A stretch of 6,700 bases of DNA from JAVWGW01 sp036655915. GTDB taxonomy: Bacteria > Actinomycetota > Coriobacteriia > Coriobacteriales > Eggerthellaceae. Both the position numbers and the translations under genes were made by a program. How positions within the stretch are numbered: position 1 is the first letter of the stretch; each line of letters opens with the position of its first letter. Under the pieces are notes generated by a model, which was not told where the DNA came from, ran no database searches, and saw nothing but the letters and a program-made list of their open reading frames with translations. Shown in pieces: positions 5,181-6,700 of the stretch. The stretch lies in the NCBI GenBank assembly GCA_036655915.1, contig JAVVPE010000066.1:1-6700 (forward strand). Direction: 5' to 3'.

Positions 5181-6700
5181 GTGGGCCAAGCGATGGATGG
5201 ACGCAGCGGGCATGTGGTAAGGGGCATAATCTGCGCCCTGCTCGGCGGCATAGCCTGGGGTTTTTCGGGCACCTGCGCCCAGATGCTCATGCAATCCTAC
5301 GGGGTGGACCCCCTGTGGATTATCTGCGTGCGCCTGCTTATTTCGGCAGCGTTTTTCCTGGTGGTTACCCTGGTGAAGGATTGGCGCACGCTGGTGGCCG
5401 TGTTCCGGGACCGCAGGTCCTTTATCACCCTCATCGTTTTTTCCGTCTTCGGCGTGGTGTTGGTGCAGGTAAGCTACCTGTATTCCATCGATTATGTGGG
5501 CGCAGGCACCGCCACGGTCATAGAACAGCTGGCGCTTATCGTCATTTTGTTCTTCGTCTGCTTCAAAACCCACCGCCTGCCGCGCGTGCGCGAAATTCTT
5601 GGCCTATTAAGCGCGCTTACTGGCATGTTCATCATCGCCACGCAGGGCGACATCGGCCGCCTTGCCATGCCCATCGAAGGCCTGCTGTGGGGTCTGGTTT
5701 CGGCGGGCGCCGTTGCCTGCTATACCCTTATCCCCGGGCGCATTTTGGAAAAGTGGGGCTCCATGATTGTTACGGGGCTATCCATGCTGTTTGGCGGCAT
5801 TATTTCTACGGCGTTTGTGCAGCCCTGGACCATGCAGGTTACTTTGGGGCCAGGCGCCATCCTTACCTTTGGTGCCATCATTTTAGTGGGAACCCTGGCG
5901 GCCTACATGCTCTATTTGCAGGGCGTGGCCGATGCCGGCCCGGTGCGTGCCAGCCTGCTGTGTTGTGTCGAACCGGTTTCGGCCATGATCCTGTCGTTTT
6001 TCTGGCTGGGCACCGCCGTTTCGGTGTACGACATCATCGGCTGCGCGTTTATTTTGGTCATGGTGTTTTTGATAACGCAGCGCGAAAAGAAGGCCGACGA
6101 CAGTGTGGATGAAGCGCAAAAAGCGCAGGATCCGCCCCTGTTTTCGGGGCGCGCCAGCGTGCTGGGCTATTTCAGCAGCCGCACCGCCACAGCGGTTGAT
6201 GCCCCCGCCATTACGGCTTTGCTCGACGGCGCCCATGCGGCTATCAAAGCGCTCGGCATCAACGAAGGGCGCAAAAAATATCCTTCGTCGCGCCGGCTTA
6301 TGCACAGCATTAAAAACAAGACCACCTACGTGATAGAAAACACCAACGATGAAATGATCGGCCTGTTCGCCGTATCGTTTTCGGCCGACAAAAATTACAC
6401 CAAGCTTGTGGCGGGCGAGTGGCTTACCGAAACCACGCAAGAAAGCCCCACTTATGCCGAACTGCACTGGGTGGCAGTAAGCGCCGCCAACCGCCGCCGC
6501 GGGGTGGGCATGTTCATTTTGGACACAGCGGACCGCATCGCGCGCAAAGCGGGCAAACTTAGCATACGCGCCGACATCTACCAAGAAAATAAACCCATGC
6601 GCGCCCTGCTGGAAAAACACGGCTACACCGCCTGCGGCACCCTGGCCTTCCGCGATTATTTCGGCCGAGAAAAACGCCGCACCATTTTTGAAAAAATACT
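5181..6700 (+). CDS. EamA/DMT transporter fused to a GNAT acetyltransferase domain (3' end outside window)
   Basis: One uninterrupted frame runs from GTG 5181 to the window edge (506 codons, no stop). Residues 12-298 are an EamA/DMT permease: about ten hydrophobic helices in two repeats, IAWGFSG in helix 1, basic loops such as KTHRLPRVRE, and CCVEPVSAM in the second repeat. Where the family often has LGE, this protein has LGT (276-278). A charged linker (about 300-332) leads to a GNAT domain from about residue 334, with W430-VAVSAANRRRGVG and R438-x2-G441-V-G443 as the acetyl-CoA pyrophosphate loop. IRADIYQENKPMRALLEKHGY and a late FEK follow, all typical of GNATs. DMT permeases export amino acids, amines or other metabolites; GNATs acetylate amines. 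The fusion suggests modification and export of one substrate, which cannot be named. The acetyltransferase should be cytoplasmic if helix 10 ends inside. Confidence 0.88.
   Translation, partial: MGQAMDGRSGHVVRGIICALLGGIAWGFSGTCAQMLMQSYGVDPLWIICVRLLISAAFFLVVTLVKDWRTLVAVFRDRRSFITLIVFSVFGVVLVQVSYLYSIDYVGAGTATVIEQLALIVILFFVCFKTHRLPRVREILGLLSALTGMFIIATQGDIGRLAMPIEGLLWGLVSAGAVACYTLIPGRILEKWGSMIVTGLSMLFGGIISTAFVQPWTMQVTLGPGAILTFGAIILVGTLAAYMLYLQGVADAGPVRASLLCCVEPVSAMILSFFWLGTAVSVYDIIGCAFILVMVFLITQREKKADDSVDEAQKAQDPPLFSGRASVLGYFSSRTATAVDAPAITALLDGAHAAIKALGINEGRKKYPSSRRLMHSIKNKTTYVIENTNDEMIGLFAVSFSADKNYTKLVAGEWLTETTQESPTYAELHWVAVSAANRRRGVGMFILDTADRIARKAGKLSIRADIYQENKPMRALLEKHGYTACGTLAFRDYFGREKRRTIFEKI

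Noticed and set aside
5193..5195. ATG 5193 as the transporter start
   Set aside because: The Shine-Dalgarno GGGGAGG is 19 bases away, while GTG 5181 has ideal 7-base spacing.
5315..6112. Long open frame of 265 codons on the plus strand
   Set aside because: It lies in a different frame over the transporter gene and has a protein composition rich in H, R and G with no domain, while the frame starting at GTG 5181 gives clear EamA and GNAT domains.
5883..6620. Antisense open frame of 245 codons
   Set aside because: It is antisense to the GNAT domain, low in recognisable motifs, and explained by codon bias of the real gene. The same holds for 5037-5573 on the minus strand.
1..6700. CRISPR array, tRNA, rRNA, insertion sequence or attachment site
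   Set aside because: No regularly spaced repeats of spacer size, tRNA-like cloverleaf, transposase gene, or flanking duplications around abi were seen.

Overview
The window is bacterial and gene-dense. It has fairly high GC in most coding regions, strong Shine-Dalgarno sequences, several GTG starts, and a LexA/SOS box of the Gram-positive/actinobacterial type (CGAAC-N4-GTTCG). My best guess is a high-GC Gram-positive such as a member of the Coriobacteriia, but nothing in the window proves the lineage.

Layout, left to right. Bases 3-299 are the 3' end of an FtsX-like ABC transporter permease gene. A short spacer with a long near-perfect hairpin (332-373) follows. Bases 393-833 encode a small cysteine-rich protein of the YgbA / 'nitrous oxide-stimulated promoter' family with a repetitive N-terminal extension. 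Only 4 bases later, on the opposite strand, comes the end of an Abi_2/AbiD-AbiF family abortive-infection protein (1929 to 838, minus strand). It carries the HEPN RNase motif RNECAH and a second R-x4-H. A 303-base intergenic region (1930-2232) separates it from the divergent uvrA (2233-5073, complete, 946 residues). A 107-base spacer with a small tandem repeat follows. The last gene (5181 to the window end, still open) is a single reading frame joining a ten-helix EamA/DMT transporter to a GNAT acetyltransferase domain.

The most interesting region is the abi-uvrA intergenic stretch. The abi promoter has a perfect extended -10 (TGGTATAAT), and a perfect CGAAC-N4-GTTCG box lies over its -35 region, so the Abi toxin is predicted to be SOS-controlled. 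In the opposite direction a promoter-like pair (2052-2080) is followed by a terminator-like hairpin with six T's (2147-2173). Together they outline a possible RNA of about 87 nt between the two genes. AbiF-type HEPN toxins have been described as paired with an RNA antitoxin and as relatives of the ancestor of Cas13, so this locus could be an SOS-linked HEPN toxin/RNA-antitoxin module placed head-to-head with the nucleotide excision repair gene uvrA. The alternative is that the RNA is simply a leader or attenuator of uvrA.

The second notable point is the EamA-GNAT fusion, which suggests that export and acetylation of a small molecule are coupled. The flanking FtsX, YgbA-like and UvrA genes look like ordinary chromosomal genes. 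I saw no tRNA, rRNA, CRISPR array or insertion sequence.
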